Part shown: one piece after another, positions 1 through 8,193 of the stretch
Layout: every line of letters starts with the position of its first letter
Numbering within the stretch: position 1 is the first letter of the stretch
NCBI GenBank assembly: GCA_947463785.1
Contig: CANHRG010000004.1
Span: 79,971 to 143,970 of the forward strand
From: Sphingobacteriaceae bacterium
GTDB taxonomy: Bacteria; Bacteroidota; Bacteroidia; Sphingobacteriales; Sphingobacteriaceae
DNA length: 64,000 nucleotides
Direction of reading: 5' to 3'
Position numbers and translations under genes: made by a program
The notes under the pieces: model-generated
Database searches by the model: none
What the model saw: only the letters and a program-made list of their open reading frames with translations
Told to the model about the DNA's origin: nothing

Positions 1-557
1 ATAATCTCGACTAACAAAATGTTGCTTCCTAATACCCACAGTGTACCGCCATATACACCGGTAAATTCATACCATTGCACCAGTTGGTGGGTTTGCGCAA
101 AACCATTCCCTAAATTCATCCAGGGGAAAGCCAGATCCCAGCTTTGGTGCAGGTATTCATAGCTTATCCAAAAACAAATAAGAGCCACATACGACCAAAA
201 CCGGTTAACTACCTGCCGGAAGGCATAATACATCCAAAATGCACCCGCCATGAGTAATGCTCCCAAACCAAAAGGGATGAGCGATATGAGTAGCGCCACC
301 CACGCGGGCATAGCGGCGTGTAAAGAATTAAAGACCCAATAAATAGAGGCGGTATTCCAAATCGCGAAAGCAAAAAAACTTAATCCAAAAACTTTTCGAC
401 CTTTTTTGGGCAACTCACCCGATATGATTTCTTCTACCACAAACAGCAAAGGCAGCAAAGCAAAAAACAAGATTGGACCCGTAAACGGAATTGGGGGCCA
501 GGCCAACCAGAGTAAAAACGAAGTGCTAAGGGCTAAAAGGTATTTTTTCTTATCCAT
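1..557 (-). CDS. lnt: Apolipoprotein N-acyltransferase, N-terminal part (runs off the window)
   Basis: Reading the minus strand from the ATG at 557 gives about 185 residues of a polytopic inner-membrane protein beginning MDKKKYLLALSTSF, with several hydrophobic segments. A later stretch, about residues 140-175, contains SWDLAFPWMNLGNGFA and QWYEFTGVYGGTLWV, which resemble the conserved early region of Lnt (PW..LG, Q.....G..G.....N). Lnt adds the third acyl chain to the N-terminal cysteine of lipoproteins. The nitrilase catalytic domain lies outside the window. It starts 5 bp from the rsmI stop, so both are probably co-transcribed. lspA for the preceding step of lipoprotein maturation is also in this window. 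Confidence 0.85.
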   Translation of the reverse strand, partial: MDKKKYLLALSTSFLLWLAWPPIPFTGPILFFALLPLLFVVEEIISGELPKKGRKVFGLSFFAFAIWNTASIYWVFNSLHAAMPAWVALLISLIPFGLGALLMAGAFWMYYAFRQVVNRFWSYVALICFWISYEYLHQSWDLAFPWMNLGNGFAQTHQLVQWYEFTGVYGGTLWVLGSNILLVEI

Positions 558-562
558 GCGTA

Positions 563-1243
563 TTACTTACCGGAGCATCCTGCCAAGCAGATCACAAATT
601 CTCCTTTTAAGGTGTGTGTTTCAAAATGTTGTTTAACTTCAGTTAAGGTACCCCGAACGGTTTCTTCAAACACTTTACTTAGCTCCCGCGATACAGAGAC
701 CTGACGCTCGGGACCAAAATAATCAGAAAATTCTTCTAAAGTTTTTAATAGTCGGTGTGGAGATTCGTAAAAAATCAGGGTTCTTTCTTCTGAAACTAAT
801 GATTTTAAACGAGTTTGCCGACCCTTTTTAACCGGGAGAAATCCTTCAAAAACAAAACGATCGTTAGGCAGGCCCGAATTCACTAAAGCAGGAACAAAGG
901 CAGTAGCGCCGGGCAAACAAGAAACATCGATACCGTTCTTGATGGCTTCGCGGACCAACAGAAAACCGGGGTCAGAAATAGCTGGGGTACCGGCATCTGA
1001 AATTAAAGCCACCTGCTTCCCCTCTTTTAAAAACCGGATAACCTCAGTTACCGATTGATGTTCGTTATGTTGATGGTGAGCGAAAACTTTTTTGTCTATC
1101 CCGAAATGCTTCAGCAAAGGAGCGCTTGTCCGGGTATCTTCGGCCAAAACAACATCTGCTTCTTTGAGCAGCCTGATGGCTCTGAAAGTCATATCTTCCA
1201 AATTACCGATAGGCGTAGGGATAAGGTACAGTTTACCACTCAT
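563..1243 (-). CDS. rsmI: 16S rRNA (cytidine1402-2'-O)-methyltransferase
   Basis: A 226-residue protein of the tetrapyrrole-methylase fold. It opens with KLYLIPTPIGNLEDMT and carries EDTRTSAPLL and SDAGTPAISDPGF (about residues 80-91), all signatures of RsmI, which 2'-O-methylates C1402 in the ribosomal P site using SAM. An upstream in-frame ATG would add 17 residues, but the ATG at 1243 puts the usual MSGKLYLIPTPIGN start first and leaves room for the divergent serS promoter. Length fits the family. It lies directly upstream of lnt on the same strand. Confidence 0.93.
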   Translation of the reverse strand: MSGKLYLIPTPIGNLEDMTFRAIRLLKEADVVLAEDTRTSAPLLKHFGIDKKVFAHHQHNEHQSVTEVIRFLKEGKQVALISDAGTPAISDPGFLLVREAIKNGIDVSCLPGATAFVPALVNSGLPNDRFVFEGFLPVKKGRQTRLKSLVSEERTLIFYESPHRLLKTLEEFSDYFGPERQVSVSRELSKVFEETVRGTLTEVKQHFETHTLKGEFVICLAGCSGK

Positions 1244-1301
1244 ATTGATCAGGAATCGGGTTCTAAGTACTGAAAAATACGCACAGAAAAGCAAACATTG
1301 T

Positions 1302-1309
1302 TATCTTTG
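1302..1309 (+). promoter_or_regulatory. Candidate Bacteroidota -7 box for serS
   Basis: TATCTTTG matches the TAnnTTTG -7 element and lies 17 bp before the serS ATG at 1326. I see no good TTTG at the -33 position. Its position argues against longer in-frame serS starts that begin inside rsmI. Confidence 0.5.
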
Positions 1310-1325
1310 TGCAAATTTCAATACA

Positions 1326-2597
1326 ATGCTGCAAGTTAATTATATCCGCGAACATAAGGAGGAAGTTTTAAAACGTCTGGCTGTAAAAAATTTCAAACAG
1401 ATTGATCTGCTTGATCAGATTATCAGTTTAGACGAACAACGCCGGCAAACACAAACGCAACTGGATAATCTTGCAGCAGAAGCCAATGCAGCAGCCAAGC
1501 AAATTGGCGACCTGATGCGCCAAGGGAAAAAAGAGGAAGCAGAAGCAATAAAAGCAAAAAGCGGATCTCATAAAGAAGAGAACAAAAATCTGGCAGACCG
1601 TTTAAGTCAGCTGGAAGAAGAGCTTCAACAGCACCTGGTGCTTTTACCTAATTTACCACACAGCAGTGTACCAACAGGAACAAGCGCAGAAGAAAATGAA
1701 ACGGTTTTAGAAAATGGCGCACAGCCCAATCTTCCTGCCAATGCTCTACCGCATTGGGAGTTAGCAGCCAAATACGATATCATTGATTTTGAACTGGGTA
1801 ACAAAATTACCGGGGCCGGTTTTCCGGTTTATAAAGGCAAAGGTGCCCGTTTACAACGTGCCCTCATTAATTTCTTTTTAGACGAAGCAGAAAAAGCGGG
1901 CTACCGTGAAATGCAACCTCCAATTGTGGTAAACGAGGCTTCGGGATTTGGAACTGGCCAGTTGCCAGACAAGGAAGGCCAAATGTATCATGTTGGGTTA
2001 GATAATTTATACTTGATTCCGACCGCCGAAGTGCCCATTACCAATTTATACCGCGATGTGATTTTGAAAGAGGAGGAATTACCTGTGAAAAATTGCGGAT
2101 ATACCCCTTGTTTCCGTCGCGAAGCCGGTTCATACGGTGCACATGTTCGTGGATTGAACCGTTTGCATCAATTTGATAAAGTTGAAATTGTGCAGGTTGC
2201 CCATCCGGAAAAATCGTATGAAATTTTAGAAGAGATGAGCACCTATGTGCAGTCTTTACTACAAAAACTAGAATTACCCTACCGCGTTTTACGTTTATGT
2301 GGCGGCGATATGAGTTTCGCTTCTGCCCTAACTTACGACATGGAAGTTTGGTGTGCTGCTCAGGCACGTTGGCTGGAGGTGTCTTCAGTTTCTAATTTCG
2401 AAACTTTTCAGGCTAACCGCTTAAAATTGCGTTTTAAAGGCAAAGAAGGTAAAACCCAATTGGCACATACGCTTAACGGTAGTGCATTAGCCCTACCTCG
2501 TATTGTAGCTTCTTTATTGGAGAACAACCAAAGCGAAAAGGGTATTCGTATTCCTCAGGTTCTGGTTCCGTATACCGGCTTTGAGTATATCGACTAA
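1326..2597 (+). CDS. serS: Serine--tRNA ligase
   Basis: 423 residues, the normal length for a bacterial SerRS. The N-terminal ~110 residues form the expected long antiparallel coiled coil (residues about 30-100, rich in K, E, Q and A) that grips tRNA-Ser. The class II core follows with motif 2 FRREAGSYG and HQFDKVE, and motif 3 LNGSALALPRIVASLLEN. The enzyme charges tRNA-Ser through seryl-adenylate. The ATG at 1326 (MLQVNYIREHKEEV) was chosen because family members start there; a longer in-frame reading overlaps rsmI antisense. It ends 1 bp from the convergent SIMPL gene. Confidence 0.97.
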   Translation: MLQVNYIREHKEEVLKRLAVKNFKQIDLLDQIISLDEQRRQTQTQLDNLAAEANAAAKQIGDLMRQGKKEEAEAIKAKSGSHKEENKNLADRLSQLEEELQQHLVLLPNLPHSSVPTGTSAEENETVLENGAQPNLPANALPHWELAAKYDIIDFELGNKITGAGFPVYKGKGARLQRALINFFLDEAEKAGYREMQPPIVVNEASGFGTGQLPDKEGQMYHVGLDNLYLIPTAEVPITNLYRDVILKEEELPVKNCGYTPCFRREAGSYGAHVRGLNRLHQFDKVEIVQVAHPEKSYEILEEMSTYVQSLLQKLELPYRVLRLCGGDMSFASALTYDMEVWCAAQARWLEVSSVSNFETFQANRLKLRFKGKEGKTQLAHTLNGSALALPRIVASLLENNQSEKGIRIPQVLVPYTGFEYID

Positions 2598-3296
2598 CTA
2601 CTTCAACTCAAAAACAGCCCGCATCTGGTAGCTCAACTTGATTTTCTTAAAATCAACATCCGGCATTGGGCTGGATTCCATTACTCCTCCTGCATCGGGC
2701 TTCATGAGCATATTGGCTCGGTACATCGGCTGAGGATAGAATTCATTGCCACTTTCATTGATTTCTAAAGCCGGACCTAGTTTTTCGGCAATTGATTCTG
2801 CCAAGTACAAGGCTTTGTCACGAGCTGCTTTCAAGGCCTGGATTTTAAGATCTTTCTTCAATGATTCCATTTTGGAGTAATCGTACCCTTCAATATTGCT
2901 ATATTGAACTGCTTTTGGATCTACCGCATTGATGATCTGATCCCATTTACTCAGTTCAGAAACCTTAATTCGGTATTGCTTGCTAGCCAAAAAATCAGGG
3001 TTTTTCTTACGATCCCAAGAATAGTTATAGGCTGAAATATTGTTAATGGTAAAATTTTCTTTCGGGATTCCGGCTTTGATAACCGCAGTTTGTAATTGAC
3101 GTTCCAAGACCTCAATTTCAACTTTCTTTTTGTTATCAACGTATTCTCTGAGCGAAATTCCGATGTAAATTATATCGGGAGTGACTTCTGTTTCGGCTGT
3201 ACCGCTAACTTCAATCTTTCTACGTAAATCAGTTGTTTGCGCAAACAAACTACTCGCGAATACCGTGATGAATACAGATAAAATAAACTTTTTCAT
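2598..3296 (-). CDS. SIMPL domain (DUF541) periplasmic protein
   Basis: 232 residues with a clear signal peptide (MKKFILSVFITVFASSLFAQ, cleavage after about residue 19). The mature part starts RRKIEVSGTAETEVTPDIIYI, the usual opening of SIMPL/DUF541 proteins, and continues with the paired beta-strand pattern and a helix at KIQALKAARDKALYLAESIAEKLG that the family shares. Members sit in the periplasm or outer membrane and their molecular role is unclear. It is convergent with serS and separated from lspA by a terminator. Confidence 0.85.
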   Translation of the reverse strand: MKKFILSVFITVFASSLFAQTTDLRRKIEVSGTAETEVTPDIIYIGISLREYVDNKKKVEIEVLERQLQTAVIKAGIPKENFTINNISAYNYSWDRKKNPDFLASKQYRIKVSELSKWDQIINAVDPKAVQYSNIEGYDYSKMESLKKDLKIQALKAARDKALYLAESIAEKLGPALEINESGNEFYPQPMYRANMLMKPDAGGVMESSPMPDVDFKKIKLSYQMRAVFELK

Positions 3297-3365
3297 ATGC
3301 TGATTTTTAGATGTTAACGATGAATATAGTGATTCTTAAAGTAGCACACAAGCCAAATTTGTACC

Positions 3366-3393
3366 AAAAAAGCCTCTGCAATTTGCAGAGGCT
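3366..3393 (-). terminator. Intrinsic terminator of the ileS-lspA transcript
   Basis: On the minus strand a perfect 10-bp stem AAGCCTCTGC / GCAGAGGCTT with a 5-6 nt loop is followed by a run of T, six bases after the lspA stop. Confidence 0.85.
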
Positions 3394-3398
3394 TCATT

Positions 3399-4049
3399 TT
3401 ATTCTTCAACCATTTCACTTTGTGGATGGGTTTCTTCAAGCTCTGGTTCCTTGAAATAGTGTTTTTGGAAGATCATGATCAAAATCACCCCAATACTAAT
3501 GGCCGTATCGGCAAGGTTAAATACCGGCTGGAAAAACGTAAAAGGTTGATTGGCCCAAATTGGGAACCAAGATGGGAAATGGGTTTCAATAATGGGGAAA
3601 TACAACATATCTACCACCTTGCCGTGGAATAAGCTAGCATAACCGCCTTCGGCAGGGAATAATTGCGCCTTGCTGAAATACGTACTTTCGCTAAATACTT
3701 TACCGTAAAAAGTGGAATCAATGATATTTCCGATGGCACCGGCAAAAATCAAGGAAACATTCAAAATTAGTCCGCGGTGGTATTTATTTTTGATCAAATA
3801 CACCAAGCCATAGCCAATTCCAGTTACCGCAAAAATGCGCAAAATGGAAAGCGCTAATTTTCCGGTTTCACCACCAAATTCATAACCAAAAGCCATCCCA
3901 TTGTTTTCAGTAAAATGGATGATAAACCATTTGCCCAGAATATGGTACTCCTGGCCCAAACTCATATTCAGTTTGATCCAGATTTTCAGAATTTGGTCTG
4001 CCAATAATACCAGCAGAACCACCAATAAGGGTTTGGTATAGCCTTTCAT
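3399..4049 (-). CDS. lspA: Lipoprotein signal peptidase (signal peptidase II)
   Basis: 216 residues, four membrane segments (about 7-25, 66-88, 96-112, 176-195). The two catalytic aspartates of this aspartyl protease are visible as D111 in NIIDSTFYG and D181 in FNLADTAISIG; ENNGMAFG (about 48-55) is the conserved NxGxAFG region. The enzyme cleaves prolipoprotein signal peptides in the inner membrane. Its ATG overlaps the stop of the DksA-like gene in a TAATG junction, and ileS precedes that, so the three genes form one operon. The C-terminus carries an acidic tail beyond the last membrane helix. Confidence 0.96.
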   Translation of the reverse strand: MKGYTKPLLVVLLVLLADQILKIWIKLNMSLGQEYHILGKWFIIHFTENNGMAFGYEFGGETGKLALSILRIFAVTGIGYGLVYLIKNKYHRGLILNVSLIFAGAIGNIIDSTFYGKVFSESTYFSKAQLFPAEGGYASLFHGKVVDMLYFPIIETHFPSWFPIWANQPFTFFQPVFNLADTAISIGVILIMIFQKHYFKEPELEETHPQSEMVEE

Positions 4050-4432
4050 TAATTTTGTTTCATTTTTGCTTCCATGCTCAAGGTTGCATGAGGCACCGCA
4101 CGTAATCGTTCTTTTTGAATGAGCTTACCAGTTTCGCGGCAAACGCCATAGGTTTTATTTTCAATACGTACCAAGGCAGCTTCCAAGTTCTCAATGAATT
4201 TTTTCTGACGGGAAGCCAACTGATTGATTTGCTCTTTTTCTAAAGTAGCCGAGCCATCCTCTAAGGTTTTGTAAGTTCCGGCAGTATCGTCCGTGCCATT
4301 GGCATTCGGGCTACTCAACGATTGGGTTAGGGCAGCTAACTCTTCACGAGCAATTTGTAATTTATCTAAGATAATTTCTTTAAACTCTTGTAATTCGGCA
4401 TCCGAATACCTGGTCTTTTCGTTAGTATCCAT
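4049..4432 (-). CDS. TraR/DksA-family RNA polymerase-binding protein, reduced zinc finger
   Basis: 127 residues. A helical hairpin (about residues 12-90, with repeated Q, E and K heptads) precedes the C-terminal segment YGVCRETGKLIQKERLRAVPHATLS, which is the TraR/DksA zinc-finger region. Only one cysteine remains where the classical finger has four, a state common in Bacteroidota members. DksA proteins enter the RNA polymerase secondary channel and tune transcription, often with ppGpp. It is 1 bp downstream of ileS and overlaps lspA by one base, an arrangement typical of Bacteroidota. Confidence 0.88.
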   Translation of the reverse strand: MDTNEKTRYSDAELQEFKEIILDKLQIAREELAALTQSLSSPNANGTDDTAGTYKTLEDGSATLEKEQINQLASRQKKFIENLEAALVRIENKTYGVCRETGKLIQKERLRAVPHATLSMEAKMKQN

Positions 4433-4433
4433 A

Positions 4434-7400
4434 TTAAGATTTAGTTATCAAAACATATAATTGAACATCGTCGATTTCAATAATTTCACCCGATTGTAAT
4501 CCCGGTTCAAAAACCAAGTTGTCGGCTAAAATTTCGGCGCAAATATAACTTAAATTATTATTTACAGCCTGTGCAATCAATTGATTTTCACTGAGCTGTA
4601 CTTGAATGCGATCCGTTACCAAAAAGTCTAATTCCTTACGTAAATTCTGTATGCGATTGATCAGCTCTCTGGAAACACCTTCGTGCTTCAATTCTTCAGT
4701 TAAGGTAATATCTAGGGCAACAGTAAGTTTACCCATATTGGCCACCTGCCATCCCTGAACGTCTTCGGCAACAATTTCTACATCGGCAATATCAACAACA
4801 TAAGCCGTATTTGGGATGGTGAAGCTGCCTTCTTGCTCAAACTGACTAATTTCATTTTGATTGAGTTCAGTAAGTACTGCGGCTACTTCTTTCATATCCT
4901 TACCAACTTTCGGGCCGAGTGCCTTAAAATTTGGTTTCACTTTTTTACTAATGAAACCTGCCGTATCGGTAATGTATTCAATGTTTTTGATGTTGGTTTC
5001 AGATAAGATCAACTCCCGAACTTGCTCCACTTGGTTTTTAAATCCGGCATTTAGCACCGGTACCAAAATTTTACTCAAGGGTTGGCGCACATTGATGCCT
5101 ACTTTTTTACGTAGCGACAAGACCATTGAGGAAATGTCTTGAGCCAGCGCCATCCGCTCTTCCAATTGCGAATCCACCAATGCAGGTTGATAAGCCGGGA
5201 AATCGGAAAGATGTACCGATTCTACCTGCTCTTTGCCTGTTACACTGTTCAAATCCAGGAACAATCGATCGGCAAAAAATGGCGCAATTGGCGACATTAG
5301 TTTTGCCACTGTGGTCAAACAGGTATACAGCGTTTGGTAAGCCGATATTTTATCTTCAGTGTATTCCCCTTTCCAGAAACGGCGGCGGCACAAACGCACA
5401 TACCAGTTACTCAAATGCTCATCAACAAAATTCTGGATGGCACGAGCGGCTTTGGTGGGCTCGAAATCTTCGTAATAGCCGTCAACTTCTTTGATTAAAG
5501 AATTTAACAAGGATATAATCCAACGGTCAATCTCAGGTCGCAACTGAATGTCCATTTCCGGTTCTTTGTAGCTAAAACGATCTATATTGGCATATAGTGC
5601 AAAGAACGAATAGGTATTGTACAACGTGCCGAAGAATTTGCGGCGTACTTCATCCAAACCTTCGATATTAAATTTCAAATTATCCCAAGGAGCGGCGTTA
5701 CTAATCATGTACCAGCGGCTAGCATCGGCACTGTAGGTTTCTATGGTTTCGAACGGATCAACGGCATTGCCCAAACGTTTAGACATTTTGTTTCCGTTTT
5801 TATCAAGTACCAAACCGTTAGATACCACATTTTTGAAAGCCACGCTATCGTTTAGCATTACCGAAATGGCATGCAAGGTGAAGAACCAGCCACGGGTTTG
5901 GTCAACCCCTTCGGCAATAAAATCTGCCGGATAAGCATCTTTAAAGTATTCCTGATTTTCGAAAGGATAATGCCATTGCGCATATGGCATGGCGCCCGAA
6001 TCGAACCAAACGTCGATCAGGTCGCTTTCGCGGAACATTTTTTTGCCTTTCGGCGATACCAAAATCACTTCGTCCACAAAAGGTCGGTGCAAGTCGAATT
6101 TGCCACTTTCTAAAGCCTGGGCATAGTCCTGTACTTTGGTTTTCTCAGTAGCGTTCAGCAAACCACTATCCAGCGATTTTTGTAGTTCAGTTTTCAGTTC
6201 TGCAATAGATCCGATACAAATTTCTTCTGCTTTATCTTCGGTTCTCCAGATTGGCAGTGGGGTTCCCCAATACCGTGAACGCGACAAATTCCAATCTACC
6301 AGATTTTCCAGCCAGTTGCCAAAACGACCCGTTCCGGTAGCTTCTGGCTTCCAGTTGATGGTTTTGTTCAACTCTACCATGCGCTCTTTTACCGCAGTAG
6401 TTTTGATAAACCAGCTGTCCAGCGGATAGTACAATACCGGTTTATCGGTACGCCAGCAATGCGGATAGCTGTGCTCGTATTTCTCTACCTTAAAGGCTTT
6501 ATTTTCTTCTTTGAGTTTGATGGCGATGAGCACATCGGTTGGTCTGAAATCCGGATTTTTGCGTTCTTCATCGGTGTAGAACTCTTCTTTTACATAACGT
6601 CCGGCAAAATCACTAACCTGAGCTACAAACTTACCCTGCTTATCTACCAATGGTACTTCAGTACCATTTTCATCCAAAACCATTACCGATGGAACATCGT
6701 TTTCTTTACACGCTCTAAAGTCATCTGCACCAAAAACAGAAGCAGTATGAACCACACCGGTTCCATCTTCAGTAGTTACGAAGTCTGCAGGAATTACGCG
6801 GAAAGCCTTTTGTTCCAAGTCCTCGTTGGTTACGTAAGGCATGAGTTGGTGGTAACGCAAACCCAAGAGTTCTTTCCCTTTAAAACTGGCTGCAATTTTC
6901 CAAGGAATAACCTTGTCACCAGATTTAAAGGCAGCAAAGTCAGCGTTTTCTCCTTCCGGCTTAAAATATTTAGACACCAATTCTTTAGCCAAAATCACAC
7001 TAACCGGAGCAAAAGTGTATGGATTGAAGGTCTTCACCTTTACATACTCAATTTTTTCTCCTACGGCCAAGGCACAGTTTGAAGGCAAGGTCCAAGGTGT
7101 GGTGGTCCAGGCCAGAATAGCGGTATCCTCATCGGCATTTTCAAACAAAACCGACATTAAGGGGTGTTGCTGATCTTTCTTAGGGCGGAACTGCGCCACA
7201 ATCGACGTGTCCTTCAGCATTTTGTAGGTTCCCGGTTGGTTCAGCTCATGCGAACTTAATCCGGTTCCGGCCGCTGGTGAATATGGCTGAACGGTATACC
7301 CCTTGTATAAAAATCCTTTTTTGTGGAGCTCTTTTAAGATCCACCACAAGGTTTCGATGTAGTCGTTTTCGTAAGTGATGTACGGATTTTCCAGATCTAC

Positions 7401-7820
7401 CCAATACCCCATTTTCTCAGTCAGATCGTTCCACACATCGGTGTATTTCATCACCTCTTTACGGCATGCGGCATTGTAATCGGCAACCGAAATCTTTTTC
7501 CCAATATCATCTTTGGTAATACCTAAGGTTTTCTCAACAGCCAACTCAATTGGCAAACCGTGGGTATCCCATCCACCTTTACGTTTTACCCGATAGCCTT
7601 TAAGCGTTTTATAGCGACAAAAAATATCCTTGATGGCTCGGGCCATGACGTGGTGGATACCCGGCATACCGTTGGCAGAGGGTGGTCCTTCGTAAAAGGT
7701 ATACGGTTTAGAGGCAGGACGATTCTGAATGCTTTTTTCAAAAATTTGTCTGCTTTTCCAATACTCCAGAACTTCTTTCCCCGTTTGAGATAAATTGAGT
7801 TGTTTATATTCTTTGTACAT
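4434..7820 (-). CDS. ileS: Isoleucine--tRNA ligase
   Basis: 1128 residues, the long eukaryote-like IleRS form. The class I HIGH-type signature is PSANGMPGIHHVMA (about residues 47-60) and the KMSKS loop is KNGNKMSKRLGNAVDPF. Editing-domain motifs such as AWTTTPWTLPSN and the WGTPLPIW turn are present, followed by a helical anticodon-binding domain and a C-terminal extension with repeated hydrophobic and acidic strands. It charges tRNA-Ile and edits valine. Several long antisense readings inside it are shadows. First gene of the ileS/DksA-like/lspA operon. Confidence 0.98.
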   Translation of the reverse strand: MYKEYKQLNLSQTGKEVLEYWKSRQIFEKSIQNRPASKPYTFYEGPPSANGMPGIHHVMARAIKDIFCRYKTLKGYRVKRKGGWDTHGLPIELAVEKTLGITKDDIGKKISVADYNAACRKEVMKYTDVWNDLTEKMGYWVDLENPYITYENDYIETLWWILKELHKKGFLYKGYTVQPYSPAAGTGLSSHELNQPGTYKMLKDTSIVAQFRPKKDQQHPLMSVLFENADEDTAILAWTTTPWTLPSNCALAVGEKIEYVKVKTFNPYTFAPVSVILAKELVSKYFKPEGENADFAAFKSGDKVIPWKIAASFKGKELLGLRYHQLMPYVTNEDLEQKAFRVIPADFVTTEDGTGVVHTASVFGADDFRACKENDVPSVMVLDENGTEVPLVDKQGKFVAQVSDFAGRYVKEEFYTDEERKNPDFRPTDVLIAIKLKEENKAFKVEKYEHSYPHCWRTDKPVLYYPLDSWFIKTTAVKERMVELNKTINWKPEATGTGRFGNWLENLVDWNLSRSRYWGTPLPIWRTEDKAEEICIGSIAELKTELQKSLDSGLLNATEKTKVQDYAQALESGKFDLHRPFVDEVILVSPKGKKMFRESDLIDVWFDSGAMPYAQWHYPFENQEYFKDAYPADFIAEGVDQTRGWFFTLHAISVMLNDSVAFKNVVSNGLVLDKNGNKMSKRLGNAVDPFETIETYSADASRWYMISNAAPWDNLKFNIEGLDEVRRKFFGTLYNTYSFFALYANIDRFSYKEPEMDIQLRPEIDRWIISLLNSLIKEVDGYYEDFEPTKAARAIQNFVDEHLSNWYVRLCRRRFWKGEYTEDKISAYQTLYTCLTTVAKLMSPIAPFFADRLFLDLNSVTGKEQVESVHLSDFPAYQPALVDSQLEERMALAQDISSMVLSLRKKVGINVRQPLSKILVPVLNAGFKNQVEQVRELILSETNIKNIEYITDTAGFISKKVKPNFKALGPKVGKDMKEVAAVLTELNQNEISQFEQEGSFTIPNTAYVVDIADVEIVAEDVQGWQVANMGKLTVALDITLTEELKHEGVSRELINRIQNLRKELDFLVTDRIQVQLSENQLIAQAVNNNLSYICAEILADNLVFEPGLQSGEIIEIDDVQLYVLITKS

Positions 7821-7959
7821 CAGCTTATTAGGTCCTACTTAAAGCCTGCAAATTTAGGAAAATCAGGCTGAATAAGAGGCACAATACTTGCAGCATATTA
7901 AATTTTACTGATCTAAACTTTGAAGATGTATGAGCGTTTTAACACTATTCAAAAAAATT

Positions 7960-8193
7960 ATGAATACAAAATATGTTTGCAGTGGGATTTTGCTGTTCCT
8001 GGCAGGTATAGCGATGATCACTCTAGGTTATCTCATCCGTGAAAACAATTGGGGAAAATACGGCTGGGCCTTGATATTGGGTGTACTGCTGCTTGGGGGT
8101 AGCTTTTTGCTTTTTTTATACAGTCTGATCAGAAAAATGGACTATCAGGCCTTAAAGGAAGAACGCTCTAAAAAAATAACTGGTGAAGACTAG
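7960..8193 (+). CDS. Small two-helix membrane protein, unknown function
   Basis: I do not recognise this protein. From the ATG at 7960 (MNTKYVCSGILLFLAG) it has 77 residues: two hydrophobic helices (about 6-24 and 37-58) separated by a short polar turn RENNWGKYG, then a basic and acidic tail ending KKITGED. An upstream ATG at 7930 would add ten residues; I prefer the inner start because it puts the first helix at the N-terminus, but this is not settled. The last 4 bp overlap the end of the convergent exporter gene. Confidence 0.6.
   Translation: MNTKYVCSGILLFLAGIAMITLGYLIRENNWGKYGWALILGVLLLGGSFLLFLYSLIRKMDYQALKEERSKKITGED

Noticed and set aside
6459..7082. 207-residue plus-strand reading frame inside ileS
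   Set aside because: Fully antisense to the conserved IleRS catalytic and editing domains; no motif of its own.
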